DNA from: an uncultured Collinsella sp.
GTDB taxonomy: Bacteria; Actinomycetota; Coriobacteriia; Coriobacteriales; Coriobacteriaceae
Length of the DNA: 64,000 nt
NCBI GenBank assembly: GCA_934668695.1
Contig: CAKUOD010000002.1
Coordinates: forward strand, 87,502 to 151,501
Direction: 5' to 3'
Shown piece by piece: positions 10,452 to 19,073 of this stretch. The translations under genes and the position numbers were made by a program. Numbering within the stretch: the first letter of the stretch is position 1; each line of letters begins with the position of its first letter. Below the pieces are notes generated by a model. It was not told the DNA's origin, did not search any database, and worked only from the letters and a program-made list of their open reading frames with translations.

Positions 10452-12536
10452 ATGGAAACCACCAATACCGCTTGTGGCGACAAACTCATCCGTCTCGACA
10501 CGTTCGATACCGCCGTGGCGGTCGACCCCAGCGCCGAGGACGACGCCAAGCGTCGGTTTATGACCCTCATTCTTCAAACGGCATATCGCGGCGACGGCAA
10601 CATCGGGCACGTGCTGCGCGCGACCAACACGAGCGGCGAGGTCTTTGCCGTCAAGCTGCTCAAGGACAACGTCATTCTCTCTGGCCAAGCCCCCGACCGC
10701 TCCGCCGAGCAATCGGCCGCGCACCTGGCCAATACCGCCGCTCTGTTCGAGGAGTACCGTCACCTGTGCACCGTCTCGCACCTGCGCGGGTTCCCGCGTG
10801 TCTATGGCTACGGCTCTTGCGAGGACGACCCGCTCATCCTCATGGAGTGGGTCGAGGGCACCTCGCTCAAGCAGGCGCTGCCCTTGCTTCCGCACGATAC
10901 CTCGGGCGGGCTGACCACCCAAATGGTCGCCGCCGTCGGAAACGCCGTGCTTCGCGCGCTCTTGATGACCCAAGGCCTTGTGAATCCGGTCGTTCACCGC
11001 GATCTTTCGCCCGCCAATATCATGTTCCGCACCACCAGCCGAACGCTCGAGCAGCAGATTGCCGATTGCTCCTTTGATCCCTGCCTCATCGACATGGGCT
11101 CCGCCACCATGGCACTCGGCGACGACACAATCACCCGGCGCGCCGACATCTGGCGCTTTGCTACGCCCGCATACGCCGCGCCCGAAATGCTCACGCAGGA
11201 CATCGAAGGCATCGCGGCCCTTCGCCGCTCGCCCGCCATCGATGTCTATGCGCTTTCGAGCATTCTGTACCAGCTCTACAGCGGTCGTAAACCGTTCGAT
11301 GTCGAGTCGACGGGTGCCGCGGCAACCGGCTCGTTCTATCTCATAAAGACCAAGACAAAACCGGCGCCGCTCGAGCCGCGCTGCGATGGCGACGAGGCTC
11401 TCGTCCAGATCATCATGAAAGGCATCTCGGTCAAACAAGGCGATCGCGCCACCGAGCAGCAGATGCTCGAGGTGCTCTCGGCATACCTTCCCGCTGCAGA
11501 ATCTGAGGGCCGCGAGGGCGCGGGCAATGACGCCGTAATCGACATCGACTCCGGTACGCACCTTAAGGTCGACGTCGCCGGCGAGCGCGCGAGAGAGATT
11601 CTGGAACAGGCCCGACATGATGCCATAACCCGCCGCCGCTTTATTATCGGCGGCGTCGTTGCAGCCGTTGCGGGGCTCGGCGTCATTGGCGCGGCAACCC
11701 ATGGCTTTGGCATCCCCGACTACCTGGACGGCATCCGCAGCTCGCTTGACGACTACACTTGGGATCAGCTGCAGGAGATTTCGCTCAAGATTAAGGCCGC
11801 CGAGACCCGCAGCGAGGCACGCGAGATTGCCAAGCGCTATCACCTGCTCGACACCGATGGGCATATCCCCTATCCGTGTACCAAGCGCGTAACGCTCACC
11901 AACGGGCTGGAGGTCGGCGCGCAACTTGTGGGCATCCGCCACGACGAGCTTTTGGACGGGACGGGCAAGGCCGGGCTGACGTTTATATTCGATGCGGGCA
12001 TTGCCGAGCGCAACGCTGCGGCTGAGCCGCCGAGCGCCGGCTGGGCAGATTGCGAGCTGCGGGCATGGCTCGACGGCGACGGCCTTAAGCTGCTGCCCAA
12101 CGAGCTGCGCGCGCTTATTAAGGCCGTCAAGAAGACCTCGAACAACGTGGGCGTCGCCAGAAGCGCTTCGTGTCTGAGTGAGCTGCCCGCGACGCTCTGG
12201 CTGCCCGCCATGGTCGAGCTGTGCGGCGTGCAGCCGCCCGATTCGTTTGCCGAGGACTATCACTACCTGGCAGACATCTACAACGGCGAAGGCAAGGAGT
12301 ATCAGCTGTTCCACGAGCTCAAGGTGAGCCCATATTCCACCAACTCGACCATGGTGCGCCAGTGGAAGGGCAAGGATACCTGCTGGTGGGAGCGCACGGT
12401 GAGCCCCGACACGTCGGAGGTAAAGGGCACGGTCTATATCAACCGTGTCGGCGGCGACGGCGACGTGTTTATGTACGCCACGCCCGCGGACAAGCCAAGC
12501 AAGCGTACCTGCGTGATTCCCGGGTTCTGTATCTAG
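10452..12536 (+). CDS. Membrane-anchored Ser/Thr protein kinase with DUF6273-like extracytoplasmic domain
   Basis: A 694-residue protein behind SD AAAGGAA. The kinase domain spans about residues 45-350: ATP-binding Lys68 in FAVKLL, catalytic loop HRDLSPANIM (182-191), Mg-binding DMG (about 214, in place of DFG), and APE in YAAPEM. A single membrane segment (FIIGGVVAAVAGLGVIGAA, about 395-414) follows, then a C-terminal domain (about 475-694) with the CWWERTVSP motif and closing VIPGFCI, as in DUF6273 domains. The topology resembles PknB-type kinases with an outside sensor. Its target may be the neighbouring FHA protein. The substrate and the ligand of the outer domain are unknown. Confidence 0.87.
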   Translation: METTNTACGDKLIRLDTFDTAVAVDPSAEDDAKRRFMTLILQTAYRGDGNIGHVLRATNTSGEVFAVKLLKDNVILSGQAPDRSAEQSAAHLANTAALFEEYRHLCTVSHLRGFPRVYGYGSCEDDPLILMEWVEGTSLKQALPLLPHDTSGGLTTQMVAAVGNAVLRALLMTQGLVNPVVHRDLSPANIMFRTTSRTLEQQIADCSFDPCLIDMGSATMALGDDTITRRADIWRFATPAYAAPEMLTQDIEGIAALRRSPAIDVYALSSILYQLYSGRKPFDVESTGAAATGSFYLIKTKTKPAPLEPRCDGDEALVQIIMKGISVKQGDRATEQQMLEVLSAYLPAAESEGREGAGNDAVIDIDSGTHLKVDVAGERAREILEQARHDAITRRRFIIGGVVAAVAGLGVIGAATHGFGIPDYLDGIRSSLDDYTWDQLQEISLKIKAAETRSEAREIAKRYHLLDTDGHIPYPCTKRVTLTNGLEVGAQLVGIRHDELLDGTGKAGLTFIFDAGIAERNAAAEPPSAGWADCELRAWLDGDGLKLLPNELRALIKAVKKTSNNVGVARSASCLSELPATLWLPAMVELCGVQPPDSFAEDYHYLADIYNGEGKEYQLFHELKVSPYSTNSTMVRQWKGKDTCWWERTVSPDTSEVKGTVYINRVGGDGDVFMYATPADKPSKRTCVIPGFCI

Positions 12537-12577
12537 GGGACGGGTATCCCGCCGCGGCGGAACCCTCCTCGGCAATT

Positions 12578-12875
12578 ATCTCGATCTGTAACAGTTAGGG
12601 GCCAAAAACCGGTCTAACTGTTACAGATCGAGATGTTGAGTTCTGACTCGACGAAATGTCTCAATCTGTAACAGTAACTCGGCAAAAACGGGTCTAGTTG
12701 TTACAGAACGAGACAAACCCCAACCCCGCGAGACAACGTCTCAATCTGTAACAGTAAGGGGTCAAAAACCTCTCCAGATGTTACAGATTGAGACATTTGA
12801 GTTGTTGGCTGATGGTTTGTCTCGATCTGTAACAGTTAAGGTCCAAAAGCGGGTCTAGTTGTTACAGAACAAGAT
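12578..12875. repeat. Array of four 57-bp palindromes, period 80-81 bp
   Basis: Units at 12578-12634, 12658-12714, 12738-12794 and 12819-12875, with spacers of 23, 23 and 24 nt. The second and fourth units have decayed right arms (ACAGAACGAGAC and ACAGAACAAGAT). The first unit's stem extends inward through AGTTAG / CTAACT. The array sits between the kinase stop and the copper operon promoter. Confidence 0.95.
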
Positions 12876-12948
12876 GAATGGTTGGACGGTCCGCTGGCCC
12901 GGCAGCTGACCCCTTCTGAAACGAAATGTCATACATTTCTATCTCCAC

Positions 12949-12979
12949 TGGACACCCCCAGGGGGTATGGGTGTATAGT
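12949..12979 (+). promoter_or_regulatory. copA promoter with CsoR-type operator
   Basis: A -35-like TGGACA (12949-12954) and -10 TATAGT (12974-12979) are separated by 19 bp. The spacer contains the dyad ACACCCCCAGGGGGTAT (12952-12968), the G/C-tract palindrome typical of CsoR operators. A csoR-type gene ends this cluster (15875-16147), so copper-responsive derepression is expected. The long 19-bp spacer is also seen in MerR/CueR promoters, but no MerR gene is nearby. Confidence 0.65.
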
Positions 12980-13026
12980 ATCGGCAGGTTAACATTTCCG
13001 ACATTACCCCACAGAAAGGAGAAGCC

Positions 13027-15366
13027 ATGGCTCAAGATAAGTTCGATGTGGGTGGCATGACGTGCGCCGCCTGCCAGGCACACGTGGATCGCGCCGTCAG
13101 CAAGCTCGACGGCGTCCAAAGCGTCGCGGTCAACCTGCTCGCCGGCTCCATGCTGGTCGACTATGACCCCGCGCAGGTCACCCCCGACGACATCTGCACC
13201 GCCGTCGACCGCGCGGGCTACTCGGCATCGCCCGTCAGCGCGGGCACCGAGGCCACCCCAGGCGGCAGCGCGCAGGCCAGGTCCGGCGCCACCCATATGG
13301 AGTCGCCCACCAAAAAGCTGGAGGTCGCCGCCTCCGCCATGCGCACCCGCCTCATCGTCTCAATCATCTTCCTCATCCCGTTGTTCTACATAGGCATGGG
13401 GCACATGCTCGGCTGGCCGCTGCCCGGCATCTTCACCGACCACACGCACAGCATGACGCTCGCGCTCACCGAGCTCGTCCTGCTCATTCCCATCGTCTAC
13501 GTCAACGACGCGTACTTTATCAACGGCTTCAAATCGCTCGTGCACGGCGCGCCCACCATGGACGCGCTCATCGCCGTCGGCGCCACCGCGTCCATCGCCT
13601 GGTCGCTCTATGCCATGTTCATCATGGCCGACCAGCTGGCCGCCGGACAGGTCCACGAGGCCATGATGACGGGCATGGACAACCTGTATTTTGAGAGCGC
13701 CGGCACGATTCTGTCGCTCGTCACCGTGGGCAAGTACCTCGAGACGCGCAGCAAGTCCAAGACCGGCGGTGCGATCGAGGCGCTGATCGACCTGGCGCCC
13801 AAGACCGCGACCGTTGTGGCCGAGGACGGTACCGAGACTACCGTCGACGTCGATGCCATCCTGCCCGGTCAGGTGCTGCGTATACGCCCCGGCGAGTCCA
13901 TCCCCGTCGACGGCGTGGTGCTCGAGGGTGCCTCGGCCGTCGATGAGAGCGCGCTTACCGGCGAGTCCATCCCCGTAGAAAAGACCGTCGGCGACACCGT
14001 CAACGCCGCGACGGTCAACCGCACTGGATCGTTCACCTTCCGCGCTACGCGCGTGGGCGCCGACACGTCGCTCGCCAAGATTATCCAGCTTGTGGAGGAC
14101 GCCAACGCCACCAAGGCGCCCATCGCCCGCATGGCCGATAAGGTCGCCGGCGTGTTTGTACCCGTGGTGTTTGTCATCTCGGCCGTGACCTTTGTGACGT
14201 GGATGGCGCTGACCGGAAGTGTGAACGAGGCGCTCACCTCCGCCGTCGCCGTGCTGGTGATCAGCTGCCCGTGCGCGCTGGGCCTGGCCACGCCCGTCGC
14301 AATTATGGTCGGCACCGGCAAGGGCGCCGAGATGGGCATTCTATTCAAGAGCGCCGAGGCACTGGAGAACCTGCGCAACGTGGGCACCGTGGTGCTCGAC
14401 AAGACGGGCACCGTCACCCGCGGCAAGCCGGCCGTAACCGACATCGTGGTGGCGACGCGCGCCGACGGGACGCCTGCCATGAGCGAGAAGGCGCTGCTCA
14501 AGCTTGCCGCCGCGCTGGAGCGCCAAAGTGAGCATCCGCTGGCCGAGGCGATTATGGCCGAGTGCGAGACACGCGGGATCGTCGCGCGCATGGTCGAGGA
14601 CTTTTCCGCCGTGCCCGGCCGTGGCGTCACGGCGCGCGAGGGGCAAAACGCCATTGCCGCCGGCAACGTGCAGCTGATGAACGAGCTGGGGGTCGCCGTG
14701 GCCGCTGGTCTTGCCGAGCAATTTGCCGCCGAGGGCAAGACGCCGCTGTTCTTTGCCAAGAACGGCGAGCTTGCCGGCACCATCGCCGTGGCCGATGAGG
14801 TTAAGGAGACGAGCGCCGGAGCTATCGCCGCGCTGCGCTCGCTCGGCGTCGACGTGCGCATGCTCACCGGCGACAACCGCGTGACGGCCGAGGCCATCGC
14901 CCGCCGCGTGGGACTGGGCCGCGAGCAGGTTATTGCCGACGTTCTTCCCGCCGACAAGGAGCGCCACGTGCGCGAGCTGCAGGATGCGGGCGGCAAGGTC
15001 GCCATGGTGGGCGACGGCATCAATGACTCCCCCGCCCTGGCGCGCGCCGATGTGGGCCTCGCCATCGGCACCGGCGCCGACATCGCCAAGGAGGGTGCCG
15101 ACGTGGTGCTCATGCGCAGCGACCTCATGGACGTCGCCCGTGCCATCGAGCTCTCGCGCGCCACGATCCGCAACATCAAGCAAGATCTGTTCTGGGCGCT
15201 GTTCTACAACGGCATCGGCATTCCGCTGGCCGCGGGCGTGTTCTTCCCGCTCACCGGCTGGCAGCTCTCGCCGATGTTCGGCGCCGCGGCGATGAGCCTG
15301 TCGAGCGTATGCGTCGTAAGCAATGCTCTGCGCCTGAAATCCTTTAAGCCCAAGACGGCGCACTGA
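13027..15366 (+). CDS. copA: Copper-exporting P1B-type ATPase
   Basis: A 779-residue pump. The N-terminal heavy-metal domain has GMTCAAC (residues 10-16). Membrane helices surround the actuator domain ([12 protein letters not shown]). The transmembrane metal site is [10 protein letters not shown] (about 414-423), the phosphorylated Asp lies in DKTGTVTRG (about 458), the HP motif in SEHPLAEA, and the hinge motif in [23 protein letters not shown] with this arrangement indicates Cu(I) export. SD GAAAGGAGAAGCC precedes ATG. It is the first gene of the copA-copZ-csoR cluster behind the dyad promoter at 12949-12979. Confidence 0.95.
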   Translation: MAQDKFDVGGMTCAACQAHVDRAVSKLDGVQSVAVNLLAGSMLVDYDPAQVTPDDICTAVDRAGYSASPVSAGTEATPGGSAQARSGATHMESPTKKLEVAASAMRTRLIVSIIFLIPLFYIGMGHMLGWPLPGIFTDHTHSMTLALTELVLLIPIVYVNDAYFINGFKSLVHGAPTMDALIAVGATASIAWSLYAMFIMADQLAAGQVHEAMMTGMDNLYFESAGTILSLVTVGKYLETRSKSKTGGAIEALIDLAPKTATVVAEDGTETTVDVDAILPGQVLRIRPGESIPVDGVVLEGASAVDESALTGESIPVEKTVGDTVNAATVNRTGSFTFRATRVGADTSLAKIIQLVEDANATKAPIARMADKVAGVFVPVVFVISAVTFVTWMALTGSVNEALTSAVAVLVISCPCALGLATPVAIMVGTGKGAEMGILFKSAEALENLRNVGTVVLDKTGTVTRGKPAVTDIVVATRADGTPAMSEKALLKLAAALERQSEHPLAEAIMAECETRGIVARMVEDFSAVPGRGVTAREGQNAIAAGNVQLMNELGVAVAAGLAEQFAAEGKTPLFFAKNGELAGTIAVADEVKETSAGAIAALRSLGVDVRMLTGDNRVTAEAIARRVGLGREQVIADVLPADKERHVRELQDAGGKVAMVGDGINDSPALARADVGLAIGTGADIAKEGADVVLMRSDLMDVARAIELSRATIRNIKQDLFWALFYNGIGIPLAAGVFFPLTGWQLSPMFGAAAMSLSSVCVVSNALRLKSFKPKTAH

Positions 15367-15518
15367 TGCACCCGACCTTGCCCCTCAAACCGTCGCTCGC
15401 GTACCCAAGTACGCTTCGCTCCTCTTTCGGGGCAATCTCGGGCACCTCAGCGCACCTTTAAGATGACGCTGTTCACGACTAAACTGTCAGATAATCTCAA
15501 TCGATAAGGAGTACACCC

Positions 15519-15740
15519 ATGCGTTACACGATCAAGACTTCCGGCCTTATGTGCGGCCATTGCGATGCTACCGTGGAGACCGCGCTGCTCAACGTGGCCG
15601 GCGTGACCGACGCCGATGCCGATCACGAGACCCAGACCGTCCAGGTTGAGTGCGCCGAAACCGTGACCGCCGAGCAGCTCGCCGCCGCCGTCGAAGGCGC
15701 CGGCGAGAAATTCCACGCCCTGTCTGTAACCGCCGCGTAG
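15519..15740 (+). CDS. copZ: CopZ-like copper chaperone (heavy-metal-associated domain)
   Basis: A 73-residue single HMA domain with the metal site GLMCGHC near the N-terminus (M-x-C-x-x-C type; the second position is Gly-His rather than Ala-Ala). It would bind Cu(I) and pass it to CopA. SD AAGGAG lies before ATG. It is 152 bp after copA on the same strand; the gap contains no clear terminator or gene. Confidence 0.88.
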   Translation: MRYTIKTSGLMCGHCDATVETALLNVAGVTDADADHETQTVQVECAETVTAEQLAAAVEGAGEKFHALSVTAA

Positions 15741-15752
15741 CAGCCGCCACCC

Positions 15753-15841
15753 ACCCCCCCGTCAGTTGCGGTGAGATACGGACTATTGAGCCGCCCTAGG
15801 CCTTTAAACAGTCCGTATTTCACCGCAACTGACGGGGGGGT
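15753..15841. repeat. 67-bp palindrome family copy with C7/G7 extension
   Basis: Core 15764-15830 is the 67-bp inverted repeat also found at 34361-34427 and 49849-49915 (arms AGTTGCGGTGARATACGGAC). Here the pairing continues outwards through ACCCCCCCGTC / GACGGGGGGGT, giving 32-bp arms with one mismatch and a 25-nt interior. It lies between copZ and csoR. The outer C and G runs resemble CsoR half-sites, but they are 75 bp apart. Confidence 0.9.
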
Positions 15842-15874
15842 ATCCGGAAGATCGACCAGAAACGAGGACTCGCC

Positions 15875-16147
15875 ATGATGGCAGATCATAAATCGGTGAC
15901 CCGCATGCTCAAGACGGCGCGCGGGCAGATCGACGGCATCCTGCGGATGGTCGAGGAGGACCGTTACTGCGTCGACATCTCCACGCAGCTCATGGCCACG
16001 CAGGCACTCATCGCGCGCATCAACGCCGATGTGCTCAAAGCCCATATCGAGGGCTGCGTGACTTCGGCAATCGAATCGGGCGACGAAGATCTCAAAGCCG
16101 CCAAGCTCGCCGAGATCGAACGCGTTGTCGACAAGCTCTCCAAATGA
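15875..16147 (+). CDS. csoR: CsoR-family copper-sensing repressor
   Basis: A 90-residue all-helical repressor. The Cu(I) ligand set Cys32, His57, Cys61 (YCVDIS, LKAHIEGCV) has the same spacing (25 and 4) as known CsoR proteins; the start motif RMLKTARGQIDGILRMVEEDR is the usual helix one. It should bind the dyad upstream of copA and release it on binding Cu(I). SD ACGAGGA precedes ATG ATG 15875. It lies 134 bp after copZ, separated by the palindrome. Confidence 0.92.
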   Translation: MMADHKSVTRMLKTARGQIDGILRMVEEDRYCVDISTQLMATQALIARINADVLKAHIEGCVTSAIESGDEDLKAAKLAEIERVVDKLSK

Positions 16148-16711
16148 CCAGTATCTACGGAGCCTATAACAAAAGAATCACACTCGAGACATCGATTCCA
16201 GTCAATTCGTAGTCAAAGCCAATAAAGCTGATTACCCCCGAGGCACTGATCCCAGGACGCTGCAAATAACTTCATCAGCCCTGTACATCGCCTCTTTGCA
16301 ATTCGCCAAGCCGAGCGAGAGATATGTTAGCTTCAAAAGAATTCAATGCCAGACAAGAAGCCCTTGCATTTATTAATCCCCTAGATAACCGTCTGGTCAC
16401 TCAGTCGCACTGCTGTCTGAACAGTTCAAACCCCCAACACGCCACGATGCCTCAACGTTCTGTAGTTTTCTTCGTGAATTCAAAGACATATTTTACTTCA
16501 CGTCAAGAGGACCTTTTCGAACATCCATTCAGATCCAATAGGAGATGCGACAACCAGAATAACGAATCATCAAATAGCAGCTACACGCTAAAACAACAGA
16601 AGGCGCTATACTTACATAAAACGTAGTTTTCTAAGCTTGAAGTTTCATTTTCCGCCCAATAGATTTCGTAATATAAATACGTCAGAGCATAGTTAATGGA
16701 GTTGATAAAGC
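16148..16711. other. AT-rich stretch without a supported gene
   Basis: Base composition drops sharply here compared with both sides. One 100-codon open frame (16324-16626) exists but has no convincing SD, no hydrophobic or domain pattern and a random-looking composition rich in Asn, Ser and Gln, so I do not call it. The stretch probably holds the promoter of the next gene. It looks like the left part of an acquired island. Confidence 0.5.
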
Positions 16712-18028
16712 ATGGGAAGAAAGCTTGTAACTCAATTTCTAAAAGACGAAGCTCAAGCCAGACTACAATGGCTTGAGTTGCTTATGAATATTCCAGACGC
16801 ACCCCTCGATATCGCGTATAAATCAAAGTACGAAATTATAAGAGAATATTATCCGTTTGCCATTTATAGCATGGATTGCCACGCGAACTGGACAGCTCGC
16901 AGCATATGGGAACATACAGAAGAATATCAAGTTCAGAGGACAGAGACTGTCTATATCGACTATATGGGCCGCGAACACGATCGGCCTTTCAACGATATCC
17001 AAACTGTTGATGGCAAGATGGTCGACCATTATCGTCAGCCAATGAATAAAATAGTTTACGACACAAAAAAGAGAACGATTGTAGACACTGTTCAAGATTC
17101 CCATGGTTGCGTGGGGCCCCGTACCCTCTCTGACCGGATCGCACTTTGCGATTTCCCCAATCTCCTAACTTGGGCAGGCCATTTCAGCGACAAACAATTT
17201 ACTGAGGTTGATGACGATACCTTAAGCGGTTGTGCTATTAAAACTCAAAGCGTAAGTGCAGCTGAAGCCGATAATCAAGCTGAAAAAGACGCATTTTCAG
17301 AGCTATGCTCCATCGCGCGCAAAGATGTACCCGGAGACAGGTATGAAAATCTTGAAGTATTTGATTTCAAGGCAACCGATATTAATCGAACCGTCGTATA
17401 TCTCGCTGTTTACCATATTATCTACGAATACGAGGGAAGACGCTACGAATGCTATATTAGCGGCAGTGGCAACAAAACCGATGTCGAGCTGACAAGTCAT
17501 CCAACAGATGGAATCTTAAAATCACGCGAAAACACGCTTAAAACTGAAGCGAAAAAGCACGGCCTTGCATCGCGTAAAACTATATTCTTGATTTGCATTC
17601 CATTTTTATTATGCGCCTCAGGTCTGCGCGCCCCCTTTGGTCAACTTTGCTTGGTGGGGGCAATTTACTGCGGCATCCGATTCTATATAGCACGAAACAT
17701 CAGTAAGGAAATAGCCAAAATACAAGAACGCTTTGCAAGTGATAACACATCGATCAGGCAGAGGGTACTTGAAATCTCCGAACTCGACTCTATATCAGAC
17801 GAAGAAAAAATGCAGACTATAGATGGATGGCTAAACAATCGCTCGAGCGCCATTACCGCTGACGACGTTCAGATTGAGACAGTGTTAGAAGATCAGAAGA
17901 CCAAGATAGAAAAGCTAAACAAAATAGCAATCTCAGTCTCAGTCGCGATAATACTACTATCGATTATAGTTTCAATATCTAGCGGATTATTCAATGGGTT
18001 CGGGTCCCCCAGAACGATATATTGGTGA
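16712..18028 (+). CDS. Uncharacterised membrane protein in AT-rich island
   Basis: A 438-residue protein with SD TGGAG before ATG. The N-terminal about 280 residues are soluble, with many Tyr, Asp and His residues. A hydrophobic hairpin follows (IFLICIPFLLCASGL and LCLVGAIYCGIRFYIA, about 288-328), then a charged region with coiled-coil character (ISKEIAKIQERFASDN, TVLEDQKTKIEKLNKI). A final membrane helix ends at the C-terminus (ISVSVAIILLSIIVSI). I do not recognise the family. Codon use is AT-rich, unlike both neighbours, which suggests transfer. Whether it is functional cannot be judged from sequence alone. Confidence 0.7.
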   Translation: MGRKLVTQFLKDEAQARLQWLELLMNIPDAPLDIAYKSKYEIIREYYPFAIYSMDCHANWTARSIWEHTEEYQVQRTETVYIDYMGREHDRPFNDIQTVDGKMVDHYRQPMNKIVYDTKKRTIVDTVQDSHGCVGPRTLSDRIALCDFPNLLTWAGHFSDKQFTEVDDDTLSGCAIKTQSVSAAEADNQAEKDAFSELCSIARKDVPGDRYENLEVFDFKATDINRTVVYLAVYHIIYEYEGRRYECYISGSGNKTDVELTSHPTDGILKSRENTLKTEAKKHGLASRKTIFLICIPFLLCASGLRAPFGQLCLVGAIYCGIRFYIARNISKEIAKIQERFASDNTSIRQRVLEISELDSISDEEKMQTIDGWLNNRSSAITADDVQIETVLEDQKTKIEKLNKIAISVSVAIILLSIIVSISSGLFNGFGSPRTIYW

Positions 18029-18446
18029 TTTTCGTATCATGCGCCATGATTCAATGGAAGTAGTCTCCGTTTCGCTTTATCACGGTCGGAAAGCGACTCG
18101 ACAACGAGTACTGCATATACTGGTTGCCGCTTTTCTCGTAGCTTCAGGAGTCAGTTCTTCTTCTCTATTATCAAATTAAATGTGATTCAAAACTACTTTG
18201 CCCATTTTTCATCTCGCTGCTTCCGCAATAATTTGAATTTAGCCACGAATCTCCATTGAATTTAATCAGTTGGTTTTAATCTAAGAAAAACCGAGCTCTT
18301 GGGAAAATAAATATATCCTTAAGTCTTTTCCCATTTGATTAACCGGCTAGACATATACTCTCTCCAAACTCTTAACATTTACGCGTGAAATCAACTGCGA
18401 TTGGGGTATAAATCAGCAGTTAGTTTCGGCTGGAGGGTATTTCTGC
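18029..18446. other. AT-rich intergenic stretch
   Basis: No supported gene. Composition remains AT-rich up to about 18410 and then returns to the genome norm just before the next gene, marking the right end of the island. No inverted or direct repeats that would define its borders could be found. Confidence 0.5.
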
Positions 18447-18920
18447 ATGAATGACTTTATGAAGGGCCGCAATGGCGCCGATGAACTCACCATCGTGATG
18501 GGTTTTGCCGGCATCGTCATCGCGATGATCGGATCGATAGCCCGTATCCAGTGGCTCAGTTGGATCGCCATCGCCGTCATCGTGATCGGCGTGCTGCGCG
18601 GCCTGTCCAAAAACATCGACGCTCGCCGCAAGGAGAACGCCGCCTTTGTCGCCGGTTCGGCCAAGGTCCCTGGCTTGGGCAAGTTCGTCGCCAGCCTGGG
18701 CGGCGGCGCCGCGGCGGCCAACGCCTCGCGCGCAGCCGGCACCAGCAAAGAGGACCTGGAGCGCGCTAAGCGCACGGCCAAGAAGATGTGGAAGGGTCGC
18801 AAGACCACGGCCTACCTCAAGTGCCCCAACTGCGGCCAGATGCTCTCCGTCCCCAAGGGCAAGGGCAAGATCCGCGTCACCTGTCCCAAGTGCCACGCCA
18901 AGATGGAAACCCGCTCCTAG
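18447..18920 (+). CDS. Small membrane protein with C-terminal zinc ribbon
   Basis: A 157-residue protein with SD GGAGGG. Two hydrophobic segments (IVMGFAGIVIAMIGSIA and WIAIAVIVIGVL, residues 16-50) form a membrane hairpin. A basic Ala-rich linker follows, then a four-Cys zinc ribbon: CPNCGQMLSVPKGKGKIRV continuing to CPKCHAKME. The ribbon resembles those that recognise nucleic acid or act as structural knuckles. Function is unknown. A strong terminator follows at 18983-19022. Confidence 0.8.
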   Translation: MNDFMKGRNGADELTIVMGFAGIVIAMIGSIARIQWLSWIAIAVIVIGVLRGLSKNIDARRKENAAFVAGSAKVPGLGKFVASLGGGAAAANASRAAGTSKEDLERAKRTAKKMWKGRKTTAYLKCPNCGQMLSVPKGKGKIRVTCPKCHAKMETRS

Positions 18921-18982
18921 CCACCGCACGTGAGACAAATTAATCAGGTTTGTTTGTCCCAAATCTTAAGTATTTGTTCGAT

Positions 18983-19022
18983 AAAAAAGCCGAGGTCTCG
19001 TGTTGAGACCTCGGCTTTTTTT
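18983..19022. terminator. Bidirectional intrinsic terminator
   Basis: Stem GCCGAGGTCTC / GAGACCTCGGC with a 5-nt loop, flanked by an A-run on the left and a T-run on the right. It serves both convergent genes (zinc-ribbon protein on plus, amidohydrolase on minus). Confidence 0.95.
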
Positions 19023-19073
19023 GCGTGGGGCGACAGCATTCGACGAAAACTGTCGCCCCCGTCACGCCAGTGC

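Noticed and set aside
10380..12575. 731-codon open frame on the minus strand
   Set aside because: Antisense of the Ser/Thr kinase gene, whose catalytic motifs are clear.
16324..16626. 100-codon frame in the AT-rich island
   Set aside because: No convincing SD, no domain or hydrophobic pattern, and chance open frames are expected in AT-rich DNA; cannot be excluded.
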